The position numbers were made by a program, and so were the translations under genes. Of a DNA stretch of 41,500 nt, positions 20,375 to 32,156 are shown piece after piece. The first letter of the stretch is position 1; every line of letters starts with the position of its first letter. The DNA lies in contig NC_135567.1 of assembly GCF_964340395.1 (NCBI RefSeq), positions 14,816,306 through 14,857,805 on the forward strand. The letters run 5' to 3'. This DNA comes from Glandiceps talaboti. Taxonomy: Eukaryota > Hemichordata > Enteropneusta > Spengelidae. Under the pieces are notes generated by a model that saw only the letters and a list, made by a program, of their open reading frames with translations, was not told the origin of the DNA and did no database searches.

Positions 20375-21231
20375 TCATGTCTTTTCAAACATCAGCCATG
20401 CAAATAAATAAGGGGATCTGCGTACTCCAATTTTCTCCACAGATCTTATTGCTTCGATATTTTTGTCTTGAATAAAGTTGAATTTCGTTTCGTGTGGATA
20501 TTTTTATCCATTTTGGCGAATAATTTCGCGCACATGTATCCCACTAAGTTTTTCCCACGGTGAGCCACATCCACGATCGCATATCCAAAGTCACCAAATT
20601 CCTTGTGAACTGCGCCGCCAACGGCAACGTTTGTCTTTTGGTCAATAAGAGCAACACTATCGCAATATTCCAATGCGGAAGTAAATAATGGACTTGGTGT
20701 ATGTGATGCGGCCTTCCAACTTCTTGCAAGAGTTTCGGAATCTGATGGCTTTAACTGACCTAAAATGTATCCATTAGGGAGACCACTTTGCGCAAGTTTT
20801 TCAACAACAGTTTTGTCCGTCAATATAAACATGCGAATGTAATCTTTGTACACAAGTTTAAACTGCCTACGTGCACACACAGTTTCAATTTCTCCTACAA
20901 GATTTTCTGGAATAGCTTCAAACATAATGTTGTCTTTTGTCCAATCGATAACACCATGTTGAAGTAGAAAGGTCGCGAGATTTCGCCTGCTTCTGGCATA
21001 AACCAGGTAAGTTTTATGATAGGGTGGAGCGTAGTAAAATCTATTCACACATACCAAACTTGTAGCTCTATTGACGTCATCGTTATCTATAATAACATCT
21101 ATACTTGGCCAGACGTTGTTTGTTGATCGGCTACTGCGAATCAGATTGTACGGTGGGTTACAAACGGGTAACCATTTCTGTAAGTAGCCAAGAATTTCTG
21201 GAAGTCTTCTCTGGGTAAGTCTTGTGACCAT
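20375..21231 (-). pseudogene. GLYAT-like N-acyltransferase, copy 2 (class A), one-base frameshift
   Basis: The same 285-codon layout starting at ATG 21231, but the T run near 20505 has five T where the six other copies have six. The frame shifts after residue 243 (MDK), losing the C-terminal DKNIE...EKIG helix, and the protein ends in a short altered tail at 20446. The remaining codons down to the old stop at 20375 are otherwise intact (one change, His to Tyr), so the break is recent, or is an indel error in a homopolymer. Upstream differences from class B include DDVNR, SGLPNGY and GDFGYAIVDV. The 3' flank is L type and the 5' flank type 1. Confidence 0.8.
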
Positions 21232-21541
21232 CTTCACGTGAAATCCGTAGCAATTGGGACGAATCCAATAAAGCTAATGGTTATGTTAAGGCTGAGACCA
21301 CGACAAGGCCGAAGTTTAGAGCGTGCCTTTCTTAACAATGGACGTACTAAAGGTGTATCGACCTTTTCAATACACTGATATATAGCTTTGACGTTCAACT
21401 TGCGCAGGCGCAGATGAATCTTGATAGGTCAAAAACAGATAATTGTTTCTGTTTCTGGTTTGCACATTGCTTACCCCCGCGTCGGCCTGTTTGTGTGTCC
21501 AGCAGTTTGGCTAGGGTGAAGTGAAGAGTGTTACACTGACA

Positions 21542-22070
21542 TTACTAGGTTAGTTTAAGTTGGGTTGTGAAAAGTGAACCTGATTTTACGGTCTGTTTCA
21601 TCATATTGGTATTCAGTGGCCCAGTTTGATGCGACCACTCAGAAACCAATACGGTACAAGCTACACATGCTACACTTAAATATAGCATGCTCGCAATTTC
21701 TTCAATCTTGCTCTAACTTTAAATGTTTTTTTTTCGCTGAATTTCGCTCGTTGAAAGAAATTGGTAACAAATATGTGTTACCGTTGACATATTTGCAGTT
21801 TTGTTTATCAATGTTCATTTACGCCCTACTTTGATTGAAGAGTCACAGAACTGTACCCAGGGTCATGAAAGGGCGCCACCATGAGTCCTTTATAAGAATT
21901 GTAATACTTGAATGCTTTATGTCATTTAGACAAAATGTAGCAAGAAATTGCTTGCTTACAACCTTTGAGTTCCATATTGGTTTCTGAGCGGTTGCATCAA
22001 ACAGAGCCACTGAATACTAACATGAAACAAACGGTAAACAAGGTTTACCTTTCACTATTAACCTAAGTAA
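21542..22070. mobile_element. Array foldback element, unit 2
   Basis: Near-identical to the unit 1 copy (the same GGTACAAGCTACACATGC variant), so units 1 and 2 share the type 1 5' region. Confidence 0.8.
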
Positions 22071-22191
22071 ATGACTAATAAATGATAGTATGTTTCTGGT
22101 AAGGACCATGAATATTGTCCACTAGGGACTAATTGAGTCCATAATCCTGACTAATAAATGAAATGATAAATACAATAACAGCGTACAAATA

Positions 22192-22540
22192 TCAAAACAG
22201 ATGTGAACAATCAATTATGTATTGAAAAACAAAATCCAGAACAGAAGAGAGAACAAAAATCAGAAAACAAGTCGATTGTGTAAAATATGTGAAAATGTAC
22301 ACCACCAAAGGAATTAAGTCAGAATTTAGGTTCAAAAATAAAGTAATTGTCTGATGACTGAAGTGTACGGAGAATAGACTACTCATGGATAGTGTCTGAT
22401 AAGTAAGGTGGTGAAAGACCATGTAACACTTTATAGGTGGTTAGGAGAACTTTGTAATCAATTCTGCATTGTACTGACAACCAGTGTAGTGCAGTCAATG
22501 TTCCTTTAGTATTGGTGTGATTTTTCTATTCCAGAAGAAA
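22192..22540 (-). mobile_element. CR1/L2-type RT relic, unit 2 (best preserved)
   Basis: Reads ALHWLSVQCRIDYKVLLTTY, KVLHGLSPPYLSDTIHE, then a stop. The internal stop seen in unit 1 is a Lys codon here, so the relic was open across this block before array duplication. Confidence 0.8.
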
Positions 22541-23132
22541 AAAAAACATTTTCACAAGAGAGTATGGGAACATCAAATAATTGAATCAAGGCCAGAAGGC
22601 CAAGGATAATTACAACAAGAATCATTTCGTAATGAAGCAAAACACATGACGTCAGCTACACGTCAAGCAGAACGTGAAAAGTGCATTTAATCGAGATCGA
22701 CAAATCTCTTTAAATTTCCTGGAGCAATGTAGAAAAAACAGTTGCAAAAGTAAGGGTGACTCTATTTTTTCTGTTTCTCATTACATTTTCATGGCAAGTA
22801 TGGGTCGGTCGACTTTTAAAAAAAATATTTAAAAACCCAGCCCAGACACTTTATTATTGCCAGAGATGGCGCTGTTCCGAAAAGATTAAGGGCGGGGATA
22901 ATAAACATATATAGTTTTATTTAGATATGACAGGCTAGGAGAAAATTTGAGTCGATCGGGTAATGAAACAGAAAACAAATATCAAATAGGGTCACTATAA
23001 ATGAAAATCTGTGAATTCAGTTTCTGCACCTATTAGTGTTTCAGATATTTTTGCGAACTTTAGAACCACAAGATGATATATTTTCGAGTGATTTCGCTCA
23101 TTTAAAGTTTCAAACTTGTCCTTTATAGACCT

Positions 23133-23990
23133 TCATGTCTTTTCAAACATCAGCCATGCAAATAGATGTGAGGATCCGCGTACTCCAACTTTTTCCACAG
23201 CTTTTACCATTTCGATATTTTCGTCTTGAATAAAGCCAAATTGCATTTCCTGTGGATATTTTTTATCCATTTTGGCAAATAATTTCGCGCACATGTATCC
23301 CATTAAGTTTTTCCCACGATGAGCCACATCTACGAATGAATATCCACAATCACCAAATTCCTTGTGAACTACGCCGCCAACGGCAACGTTTGTCTTTTGG
23401 TCAATAAGAGCAACGCTGTCGCAATATTCCAATGTGGAAGTAAATAATGGACTTGGTGTATGTGATGCGGCCTTCCAACTTCTTGCAAGAATTTCGGAAT
23501 CTGATGGCTTTAACTGACCTAAAATGTATCCCTTAGGGGGCCCGCATTGTGCAAGTTTTTCAACAACAGTTTTGTCCGTCAATATAAACATGCGAATGTA
23601 ATCTTTGTACACAAGTTTAAACTGCCTACGTGCACACACAGTTTCAATTTCTCCTACAAGATTTTCTGGAATAGCTTCAAACATAATGTTGTCTTTTGTC
23701 CAATCAATAACACCATGTTGAAGTAGAAAGGTCGCGAGATTTCGCCTGCTTCTGGCATAAACCAGGTAAGTTTTATGATAGGGTGGAGCGTAGTAAAATC
23801 TATTCACACATACCAAACTTGTAGCTCTGTTGAGGTCATCGTTATCTATAATGACATCTATACTTGGCCAGACATTGTTTGTTGATCGGCTACTGCGAAT
23901 CAGATTGTACGGTGGGTTACAAACGGGTAACCATTTCTGTAAGTAGCCAAGAATTTCTGGAAGTCTTCTCTGGGTAAGTCTTGTGACCAT
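23133..23990 (-). CDS. GLYAT-like N-acyltransferase, copy 3 (class B)
   Basis: Intact 285-residue single-exon enzyme, ATG at 23990. Class B hallmarks: DDLNR at 51-55, GDCGYSFVDV around 213-222, HRGKNLMGYMCAK at 224-236, QEMQFGFIQDENIE at 247-260, VRGSSHLF near the end. It differs from copy 4 at one residue (Cys234 against Ser) and from copy 6 at two. S-type 3' flank, type 2 5' flank. An in-frame extension upstream (NWIRPNCYGFHVK) is open here but closed by a stop in copy 1 and not needed. A candidate poly(A) signal (TTTATT on plus) lies at 22916. Confidence 0.88.
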   Translation of the reverse strand: MVTRLTQRRLPEILGYLQKWLPVCNPPYNLIRSSRSTNNVWPSIDVIIDNDDLNRATSLVCVNRFYYAPPYHKTYLVYARSRRNLATFLLQHGVIDWTKDNIMFEAIPENLVGEIETVCARRQFKLVYKDYIRMFILTDKTVVEKLAQCGPPKGYILGQLKPSDSEILARSWKAASHTPSPLFTSTLEYCDSVALIDQKTNVAVGGVVHKEFGDCGYSFVDVAHRGKNLMGYMCAKLFAKMDKKYPQEMQFGFIQDENIEMVKAVEKVGVRGSSHLFAWLMFEKT

Positions 23991-24307
23991 CTTCACGTGA
24001 AATCCGTAGCAATTGGGACGAATCCAATTAAGCAAATGGTTATGTTAAGGCTGAGACCACTACAAGGCCAAAGTTTAGAGAGTGCCTTTCTTAACAATGG
24101 ACGTACTAAAGGTGTCTTGACCTTTTCAATACACTGATATATATAGACGTTCAACTTGCGCAGGCGCAAACGAATCTTGTTAGGCCAAAAACAGAGAATT
24201 GTTTCTGGTCATCACGCACATTACTTACACCCGCGTCTGTCTGTTTGTTTGTGTGTGTTTTTGTCCAGCAGTTTGGCTAGGGTGAAGTGAAGAGTGTTAC
24301 ACTGACA

Positions 24308-24832
24308 TTACTAGGTTAGTTTAAGTTGGGTTGTGAAAAGTGAACCTGATTTTACGGTCTGTTTCATCATATTGGTATTCAGTGGCCCAGTTTGATGCGA
24401 CCACTCAGAAACCAATACGGAACTAGCTACACATGCTACACTTAAATATAGCATGCTCGAAATTTCTTCAATCTTACTCTAACTGAAATTTTTTTTCGCT
24501 AAATTTCGCTCGTTGAAAGAAATTGGTAACAAATATGTGTTACGGATGACATATTTGTAGTTTTGTTAATCAATGTTCATTTACGCCCTACTTTGATTGA
24601 AGAATCACAGAACTGTACCCAGGGTCATGAAAGGGCGCCACCATGTGTCCTTTATAAGAATTGTAATACTTGAATGCTTTATGTCATTTAGACAAAATGT
24701 AGCAAGAAATTGCTTGCATACAACCTTTGAGTTCCTTATTGGTTTCTGAGTGGTTGCATCAAACAGAGCCACTGAATACTAACATGAAACAATCGGTAAA
24801 CAAGGTTTACCTTTCACTATTAACCTAAGTAA
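24308..24832. mobile_element. Array foldback element, unit 3
   Basis: Type 2 variant: GGAACTAGCTACACATGC in the left arm and TTCCTTATTGGTTTCTGAG in the right arm. Confidence 0.8.
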
Positions 24833-24953
24833 ATGACTAATAAATGATAGTATGTTTCTGGTGAGGACCATGAATATAGTCCACTAGGGATTAATAGAGT
24901 CCATAATCCTGACTAATAAATGAAATGATAAATACAATAACAGCGTACAAATA

Positions 24954-25300
24954 TCAAAACAGATGTGAACAATCAATTATGTATTGAAAAACAAAATCCA
25001 GAACAGAAGAGAGAACAAAAATCAGAAAACAAGTCGATTGTGTAAAATATGTGAAAATGTACACCACTAAAGGAATTAAGTCAGAATTTAGGTTCAAAAA
25101 TAAAGTAATTGTCTGATGACTGAAGTGTACGGAGATTAGGTTATTCATGGATAGTGTCTGATAAGTAAGGTGGTGAAAGACCATGTAACACTTGATAGGT
25201 GGTTAGGAGAACTTTGTAATCAATTCTGCATTGTACTGACAACCAGTGTAGTGCAGTCAATGTTCCTTTAGTATTGGTGTGATTTTTCTATTCCAGAAGA
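24954..25300 (-). mobile_element. CR1/L2-type RT relic, unit 3
   Basis: Same relic as in unit 2, with GTGGTGAAAGACC and TGACAACCAGTGTAGTGC on the plus strand. It is followed by the S-type spacer. Confidence 0.7.
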
Positions 25301-25917
25301 AAAAAAAAACATTTTCACAAGAGAGTATGGGAACATCAAATAATTGAATCAAGGCCAGAAGGCCAAGGATAATTACAACAAGAATCATTTCATAATGAAG
25401 CAAAACACGTGACGTCATGAAAGACTTTAGTCAGCTACACGTCAAGCAGAACGTGAAAAGTGCATTTCATCGAGATCGACAAATCTCTTTAAATTTCCTG
25501 GAGCAATGTAGAAAAAAACAGTTGCAAAAGTAAGGGTGACTATTTTTTTTTCTGTTTTTCATTACATTTTCATGGCAAGTATTGGTCGGTCGATTTTTAA
25601 AAAAAAAATATTTAAAAACCCAGCCCAGACACTTTATTATTGCCAGAGATGGCGCTGTTCCGAAAAGATTAAGGGCGGGGATAATATTAACATATATAGT
25701 TTTATTTAGATATGACAGGCTAGGAGAAAATTTGAGTCGATCGGGTAATGAAACAGAAAACAAATATCAAATAGGGTCACTATAAATGAAAATCTGTGAA
25801 TTCAGTTTCTGCACCTATTAGTGTTTCAGATATTTTTGCGAACTTTAGAACCACAAGATGATATATTTTCGAGTGATTTCGCTCATTTAAAGTTTCAAAC
25901 TTGTCCTTTATAGACCT

Positions 25918-26775
25918 TCATGTCTTTTCAAACATCAGCCATGCAAATAGATGTGAGGATCCGCGTACTCCAACTTTTTCCACAGCTTTTACCATTTCGA
26001 TATTTTCGTCTTGAATAAAGCCAAATTGCATTTCCTGTGGATATTTTTTATCCATTTTGGCAAATAATTTCGCGGACATGTATCCCATTAAGTTTTTCCC
26101 ACGATGAGCCACATCTACGAATGAATATCCACAATCACCAAATTCCTTGTGAACTACGCCGCCAACGGCAACGTTTGTCTTTTGGTCAATAAGAGCAACG
26201 CTGTCGCAATATTCCAATGTGGAAGTAAATAATGGACTTGGTGTATGTGATGCGGCCTTCCAACTTCTTGCAAGAATTTCGGAATCTGATGGCTTTAACT
26301 GACCTAAAATGTATCCCTTAGGGGGCCCGCATTGTGCAAGTTTTTCAACAACAGTTTTGTCCGTCAATATAAACATGCGAATGTAATCTTTGTACACAAG
26401 TTTAAACTGCCTACGTGCACACACAGTTTCAATTTCTCCTACAAGATTTTCTGGAATAGCTTCAAACATAATGTTGTCTTTTGTCCAATCAATAACACCA
26501 TGTTGAAGTAGAAAGGTCGCGAGATTTCGCCTGCTTCTGGCATAAACCAGGTAAGTTTTATGATAGGGTGGAGCGTAGTAAAATCTATTCACACATACCA
26601 AACTTGTAGCTCTGTTGAGGTCATCGTTATCTATAATGACATCTATACTTGGCCAGACATTGTTTGTTGATCGGCTACTGCGAATCAGATTGTACGGTGG
26701 GTTACAAACGGGTAACCATTTCTGTAAGTAGCCAAGAATTTCTGGTAGTCTTCTCTGGGTAAGTCTTGTGACCAT
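25918..26775 (-). CDS. GLYAT-like N-acyltransferase, copy 4 (class B)
   Basis: Intact 285 residues, ATG at 26775. Identical to copy 3 apart from Ser234 in place of Cys234. The S-type 3' flank is as in copies 3 and 6, but its 5' region (TTGATAGGTCAAAAACAG, CTATATATC TATA) is type 1 like copies 1 and 2. Class and promoter are therefore recombined, and if the 5' types differ in strength this copy may be expressed differently from its near-twins. Confidence 0.88.
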   Translation of the reverse strand: MVTRLTQRRLPEILGYLQKWLPVCNPPYNLIRSSRSTNNVWPSIDVIIDNDDLNRATSLVCVNRFYYAPPYHKTYLVYARSRRNLATFLLQHGVIDWTKDNIMFEAIPENLVGEIETVCARRQFKLVYKDYIRMFILTDKTVVEKLAQCGPPKGYILGQLKPSDSEILARSWKAASHTPSPLFTSTLEYCDSVALIDQKTNVAVGGVVHKEFGDCGYSFVDVAHRGKNLMGYMSAKLFAKMDKKYPQEMQFGFIQDENIEMVKAVEKVGVRGSSHLFAWLMFEKT

Positions 26776-27085
26776 CTTCACGTGAAATCCGTAGCAATTG
26801 GGACGAATCCAATAAAGCTAATGGTTATGTTAAGGCTGAGACCACTACAAGGCCGAAGTTTAGAGCGTGCCTTTCTTAACAATGGACGTACTAAAGGTGT
26901 ATCGACCTTTTCAATACACTGATATATAGCTTTGACGTTCAACTTGCGCAGGCGCAGATGAATCTTGATAGGTCAAAAACAGATAATTGTTTCTGTTTCT
27001 GGTTTGCACATTGCTTACCCCCGCGTCGGCCTGTTTGTGTGTCCAGCAGTTTGGCTAGGGTGAAGTGAAGAGTGTTACACTGACA

Positions 27086-27610
27086 TTACTAGGTTAGTTT
27101 AAGTTGGGTTGTGAAAAGTGAACCTGATTTTACGGTCTGTTTCATCATATTGGTATTCAGTGGCCCAGTTTGATGCGACCACTCAGAAACCAATACGGAA
27201 CTAGCTACACATGCTACACTTAAATATAGCATGCTCGAAATTTCTTCAATCTTACTCTAACTGAAATTTTTTTTCGCTAAATTTCGCTCGTTGAAAGAAA
27301 TTGGTAACAAATATGTGTTACGGATGACATATTTGTAGTTTTGTTAATCAATGTTCATTTACGCCCTACTTTGATTGAAGAATCACAGAACTGTACCCAG
27401 GGTCATGAAAGGGCGCCACCATGTGTCCTTTATAAGAATTGTAATACTTGAATGCTTTATGTCATTTAGACAAAATGTAGCAAGAAATTGCTTGCTTACA
27501 ACCTTTGAGTTCCATATTGGTTTCTGAGCGGTTGCATCAAACAGAGCCACTGAATACTAACATGAAACAATCGGTAAACAAGGTTTACCTTTCACTATTA
27601 ACCTAAGTAA
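27086..27610. mobile_element. Array foldback element, unit 4 (mosaic)
   Basis: The left-arm interior and centre are type 2 (GGAACTAGCTAC, ACGGATGACATATTTG), whereas the right arm (CTTGCTTACAACC, GTTCCATATTGG) is type 1, then AACAATCGG is type 2 again. Confidence 0.75.
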
Positions 27611-27731
27611 ATGACTAATAAATGATAGTATGTTTCTGGTAAGGACCATGAATATAGTCCACTAGGGACTAATTGAGTCCATAATCCTGACTAATAAATG
27701 AAATGATAAATACAATAACAGCGTACAAATA

Positions 27732-28070
27732 TCAAAACAGATGTGAACAATCAATTATGTATTGAAAAACAAAATCCAGAACAGAAGAGAGAACAAAAAT
27801 CAGAAAACAAGTCGATTGTGTAAAATATGTGAAAATGTACACCACCAAAGGAATTAAGTCAGAATTTAGGTTCAAAAATAAAGTAATAGTCTGATGACTG
27901 AAATGTACGGAGAATAGACTACTCATGGATAGTGTCTGATAAGTAAGGTGGTGAAAGACCATGTAACACTTTATAGGTGGTTAGGAGAACTTTGTAATCA
28001 ATTCTGCATTGTACTGGCAACCAGTGTAGTGCAGTCAATGTTCCTTTAGTATTGCTGTAATTGTTCTATA
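27732..28070 (-). mobile_element. CR1/L2-type RT relic, unit 4
   Basis: The left part resembles unit 2 (AGAATAGACTACTCATGG), the right part resembles units 1 and 6 (ACTGGCAACC, GTAATTGTTCTA). It leads into an L-type spacer (28070-29373). Confidence 0.65.
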
Positions 28071-29373
28071 CTGGAAAGACCTTTTTCACAAGAGAGTATG
28101 GGAATATCAAAGATGTGAATCAAGACCAGAAGGACGGGTATTTCGTAATGAAGCAAAATATGTGACGTCATGAAAGACTTGAGTCGACAGCACGTCAAGC
28201 AGAACGTGAAACTAGATTTCATAGAGATAGGACAATCTCTTTCCTGGAGCAATGTAGAACAAATAGTTACGAAAGTAAGGGTGATCCTATTTTTTGGTTT
28301 TACATTTTTCATTACATTTCCATGGCAAGTGTTACCGACTTGTCTTTGGTGGTGATAGCTATTGACCAAATTCAAGTTGTAACTTCAGACGCACACAGTC
28401 AATCTCAGAGGTACCAGAATCTCAGGATACGTATTCAGCGGATAAACTCACAAGCACACAAAATATTACTTTTGGTGAAGAAGATGTATGCTTAAACCAA
28501 CAATACGAGAGCTTTTGATTCGTTTTCCTTCACTTACAGCAGTTCAGACTAGATTGAAAAAATTGGTTCTCCGTAGTATTCCTACTACGACGCAGATCAG
28601 TTACCGTAAGTTAAAGATGTGTTGCTCTCTTCCGCCCCACTAGATCTCTCCTCGTATCCGTTGGCCTTTCGCATACACTCTACATTCACATTTTATTCAA
28701 AATCAAAGCTTCATTCCGTAATACAAATATGGTTAGTAAATAACAATGTTTACAGTAAACTTCAATTCTTTTCCTTATATAGGAAGTGTTTATGAACTAC
28801 AGTTAATTTAATTCAGAGATAAACAGTTTTGGAAATACCCTTTTCAATTACAGTTGAATTCATTAAAAGTTGTGATTTATCACTTGTAGTGACACTTGCA
28901 ACATTCACTTAATTACAAGTAATAACATGGTCTAGCTCGTATTACTATCTCATTAATCAATTAGACCTCACACGGTCGGGTAGCCTAGATACAATTACTG
29001 TGTTTATAATACAATTATATACTTTGTAACACAAGTATGGGTCGGTCGATTTAAAAACAAAAGTAAAAAAAGTCCCCAGAAAACAGTTCAGACGTTTATT
29101 TCTTGCAGAGAGGACGCTATTCCAAAAATATTAAGGGCGGGCGAAAATAAAAATATGTGTGTTTATTTACATGTCGGAGGTGAAAGTTTGGGTCGGTCAC
29201 TAAAGTAATGAGAAACAAAAAAGAAAAATAGGATCATCATAAATAAAAATCTGTGAATTCAATTTCTGCACCTATTAGTGTTTTAGATACCTTTGGGGAT
29301 ATTAGAACCACAGTATAATATGTTTTCGAGTGATTTCGCTTACTCAAGCTTTCAAACCTGTCCTTATTGATCT

Positions 29374-30231
29374 TTATGTCTTTTCAAACATCAGCCATGC
29401 AAATAAATGTGGGGATCTGCGTACTCCAATTTTCTCCACAGATCTTATTGCTTCGATATTTTTGTCTTGAATAAAGTTGAATTTCGTTTCGTGTGGATAT
29501 TTTTTATCCATTTTGGCGAATAATTTCGCGCACATGTATCCCACTAAGTTTTTCCCACGGTGAGCCACATCCACGATCGCATACCCAAAATCACCAAATT
29601 CCTTGTGAACTACGCCACCAACGGTAACGTTTGTCGTTTGGTCAATAAGAGCAACGCTGTCGCAATATTCCAATGTGGTAGTAAATAATGGACTTGGTGT
29701 ATATGAAGAGGCCTTCCAACTTCTTGCAAGAATTTCGGAATCTGATGGCCTTAACTGACCTAAAATGTATCCCTTAGGGAGCCCACTTTGCGCAAGTTTT
29801 TCAACAAGAGTTTTGTCCGTCAACATAAACATGCGAATGTAATCTTTGTACACAAGTTTAAACTGCCGACGCGCACACACATTTTCAATTTCTCCTACAA
29901 GATTTTCTGGAATAGCTTCAAACATAATGTTGTCTTTTGTCCAATCAATAACACCATGTTGAAGTAGAAAGGTCGCGAGATTTCGCCTGCTTCTGGCATA
30001 AACCAGGTAAGTTTTATGATAGGGTGGAGCGTAGTAAAATCTATTCACACATACCAAACTTGTAGCTCTATTGACGTCATCGTTATCTATAATAACATCT
30101 ATACTTGGCCAGACGTTGTTTGTTGATCGGCTACTGCGAATCAGATTGTACGGTGGGTTACAAACGGGTAACCATTTCTGTAAGTAGCCAAGAATTTCTG
30201 GAAGTCTTCTCTGGGTAAGTCTTGTGACCAT
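29374..30231 (-). CDS. GLYAT-like N-acyltransferase, copy 5 (class A, mosaic)
   Basis: Intact 285 residues, ATG at 30231. Class A end: GDFGYAIVDV, HRGKNLVGYM, HETKFNFIQDKNIEAIRSVE. The central block KASSYTPSPLFTTTLEYC and QTTNVTVGG matches copy 1 rather than copies 2 or 7 over its first part. Private changes: ENVCARR, MFMLTDKTLVEK. L-type 3' flank but type 2 5' flank, the reciprocal combination to copy 4. Confidence 0.88.
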   Translation of the reverse strand: MVTRLTQRRLPEILGYLQKWLPVCNPPYNLIRSSRSTNNVWPSIDVIIDNDDVNRATSLVCVNRFYYAPPYHKTYLVYARSRRNLATFLLQHGVIDWTKDNIMFEAIPENLVGEIENVCARRQFKLVYKDYIRMFMLTDKTLVEKLAQSGLPKGYILGQLRPSDSEILARSWKASSYTPSPLFTTTLEYCDSVALIDQTTNVTVGGVVHKEFGDFGYAIVDVAHRGKNLVGYMCAKLFAKMDKKYPHETKFNFIQDKNIEAIRSVEKIGVRRSPHLFAWLMFEKT

Positions 30232-30548
30232 CTTCACGTGAAATCCGTAGCAATTGGGGCGAAACCAATAAAGCAAATGGTTATGTTAAGGCTGAGACCA
30301 CTACAAGGCCAAAGTTTAGAGAGTGCCTTTCTTAACAATGGACGTACTAAAGGTGTCTTGACCTTTTCAATACACTGATATATATAGACGTTCAACTTGC
30401 GCAGGCGCAAACGAATCTTGTTAGGCCAAAAACAGAGAATTGTTTCTGGTCATCACGCACATTACTTACACCCGCGTCTGTCTGTTTGTTTGTTTGTGTT
30501 TTTGTCCAGCAGTTTGGCTAGGGTGAAGTGAAGAGTGTTACACTGACA

Positions 30549-31073
30549 TTACTAGGTTAGTTTAAGTTGGGTTGTGAAAAGTGAACCTGATTTTACGGTC
30601 TGTTTCATCATATTGGTATTCAGTGGCCCAGTTTGATGCGACCACTCAGAAACCAATACGGAACTAGCTACACATGCTACACTTAAATATAGCATGCTCG
30701 AAATTTCTTCAATCTTACTCTAACTGGAATTTTTTTTCGCTAAATTTCGCTCGTTGAAAGAAATTGGTAACAAATATGTGTTACGGATGACATATTTGTA
30801 GTTTTGTTAATCAATGTTCATTTACGCCCTACTTTGATTGAAGAATCACAGAACTGTACCCAGGGTCATGAAAGGGCGCCACCATGTGTCCTTTATAAGA
30901 ATTGTAATACTTGAATGCTTTATGTCATTTAGACAAAATGTAGCAAGAAATTGCTTGCATACAACCTTTGAGTTCCTTATTGGTTTCTGAGTGGTTGCAT
31001 CAAACAGAGCCACTGAATACTAACATGAAACAATCGGTAAACAAGGTTTACCTTTCACTATTAACCTAAGTAA
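30549..31073. mobile_element. Array foldback element, unit 5
   Basis: Type 2 variant, nearly identical to unit 3 over its whole length. Confidence 0.8.
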
Positions 31074-31194
31074 ATGACTAATAAATGATAGTATGTTTCT
31101 GGTGAGGACCATGAATATAGTCCACTAGGGATTAATAGAGTCCATAATCCTGACTAATAAATGAAATGATAAATACAATAACAGCGTACAAATA

Positions 31195-31540
31195 TCAAAA
31201 CAGATGCGAACAATCAATTATGTATTGAAAAACAAAATCCAGAACAGAAGAGAGAACAAAAATCAGAAAACAAGTCGATTGTGTAAAATATGTGAAAATG
31301 TACACCACTAAAGGAATTAAGTCAGAATTTAGGTTCAAAAATAAAGTAATTGTCTGATGACTGAAGTGTACGGAGATTAGGTTATTCATGGATAGTGTCT
31401 GATAAGTAAGGTGGTGAAAGACCATGTAACACTTGATAGGTGGTTAGGAGAACTTTGTAATCAATTCTGCATTGTACTGACAACCAGTGTAGTGCAGTCA
31501 ATGTTCCTTTAGTATTGGTGTGATTTTTCTATTCCAGAAG
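31195..31540 (-). mobile_element. CR1/L2-type RT relic, unit 5
   Basis: Near-identical to unit 3, including the TTATTCATGGATAG variant. Followed by an S-type spacer. Confidence 0.7.
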
Positions 31541-32156
31541 AAAAAAAAAACATTTTCACAAGAGAGTATGGGAACATCAAATAATTGAATCAAGGCCAGA
31601 AGGCCAAGGATAATTACAACAAGAATCATTTCATAATGAAGCAAAACACGTGACGTCATGAAAGACTTTAGTCAGCTACACGTCAAGCAGAACGTGAAAA
31701 GTGCATTTCATCGAGATCGACAAATCTCTTTAAATTTCCTGGAGCAATGTAGAAAAAAACAGTTGCAAAAGTAAGGGTGACTATTTTTTTCTTCTGTTTT
31801 TCATTACATTTTCATGGCAAGTATTGGTCGGTCGATTTTTAAAAAAAAATATTTAAAAACCCAGCCCAGACACTTTATTATTGCCAGAGATGGCGCTGTT
31901 CCGAAAAGATTAAGGGCGGGGATAATAAACATATATAGTTTTATTTAGATATGACAGGCTAGGAGAAAATTTGAGTCGATCGGGTAATGAAACAGAAAAC
32001 AAATATCAAATAGGGTCACTATAAATGAAAATCTGTGAATTCAGTTTCTGCACCTATTAGTGTTTCAGATATTTTTGCGAACTTTAGAACCACAAGATGA
32101 TATATTTTCGAGTGATTTCGCTCATTTAAAGTTTCAAACTTGTCCTTTATAGACCT

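Noticed and set aside
23991-24035. N-terminal extension of the acyltransferases (NWIRPNCYGFHVK)
   Set aside because: It has no ATG (begins at TTG) and is closed by a stop in copy 1. The conserved ATG with a strong Kozak context gives the normal family length.
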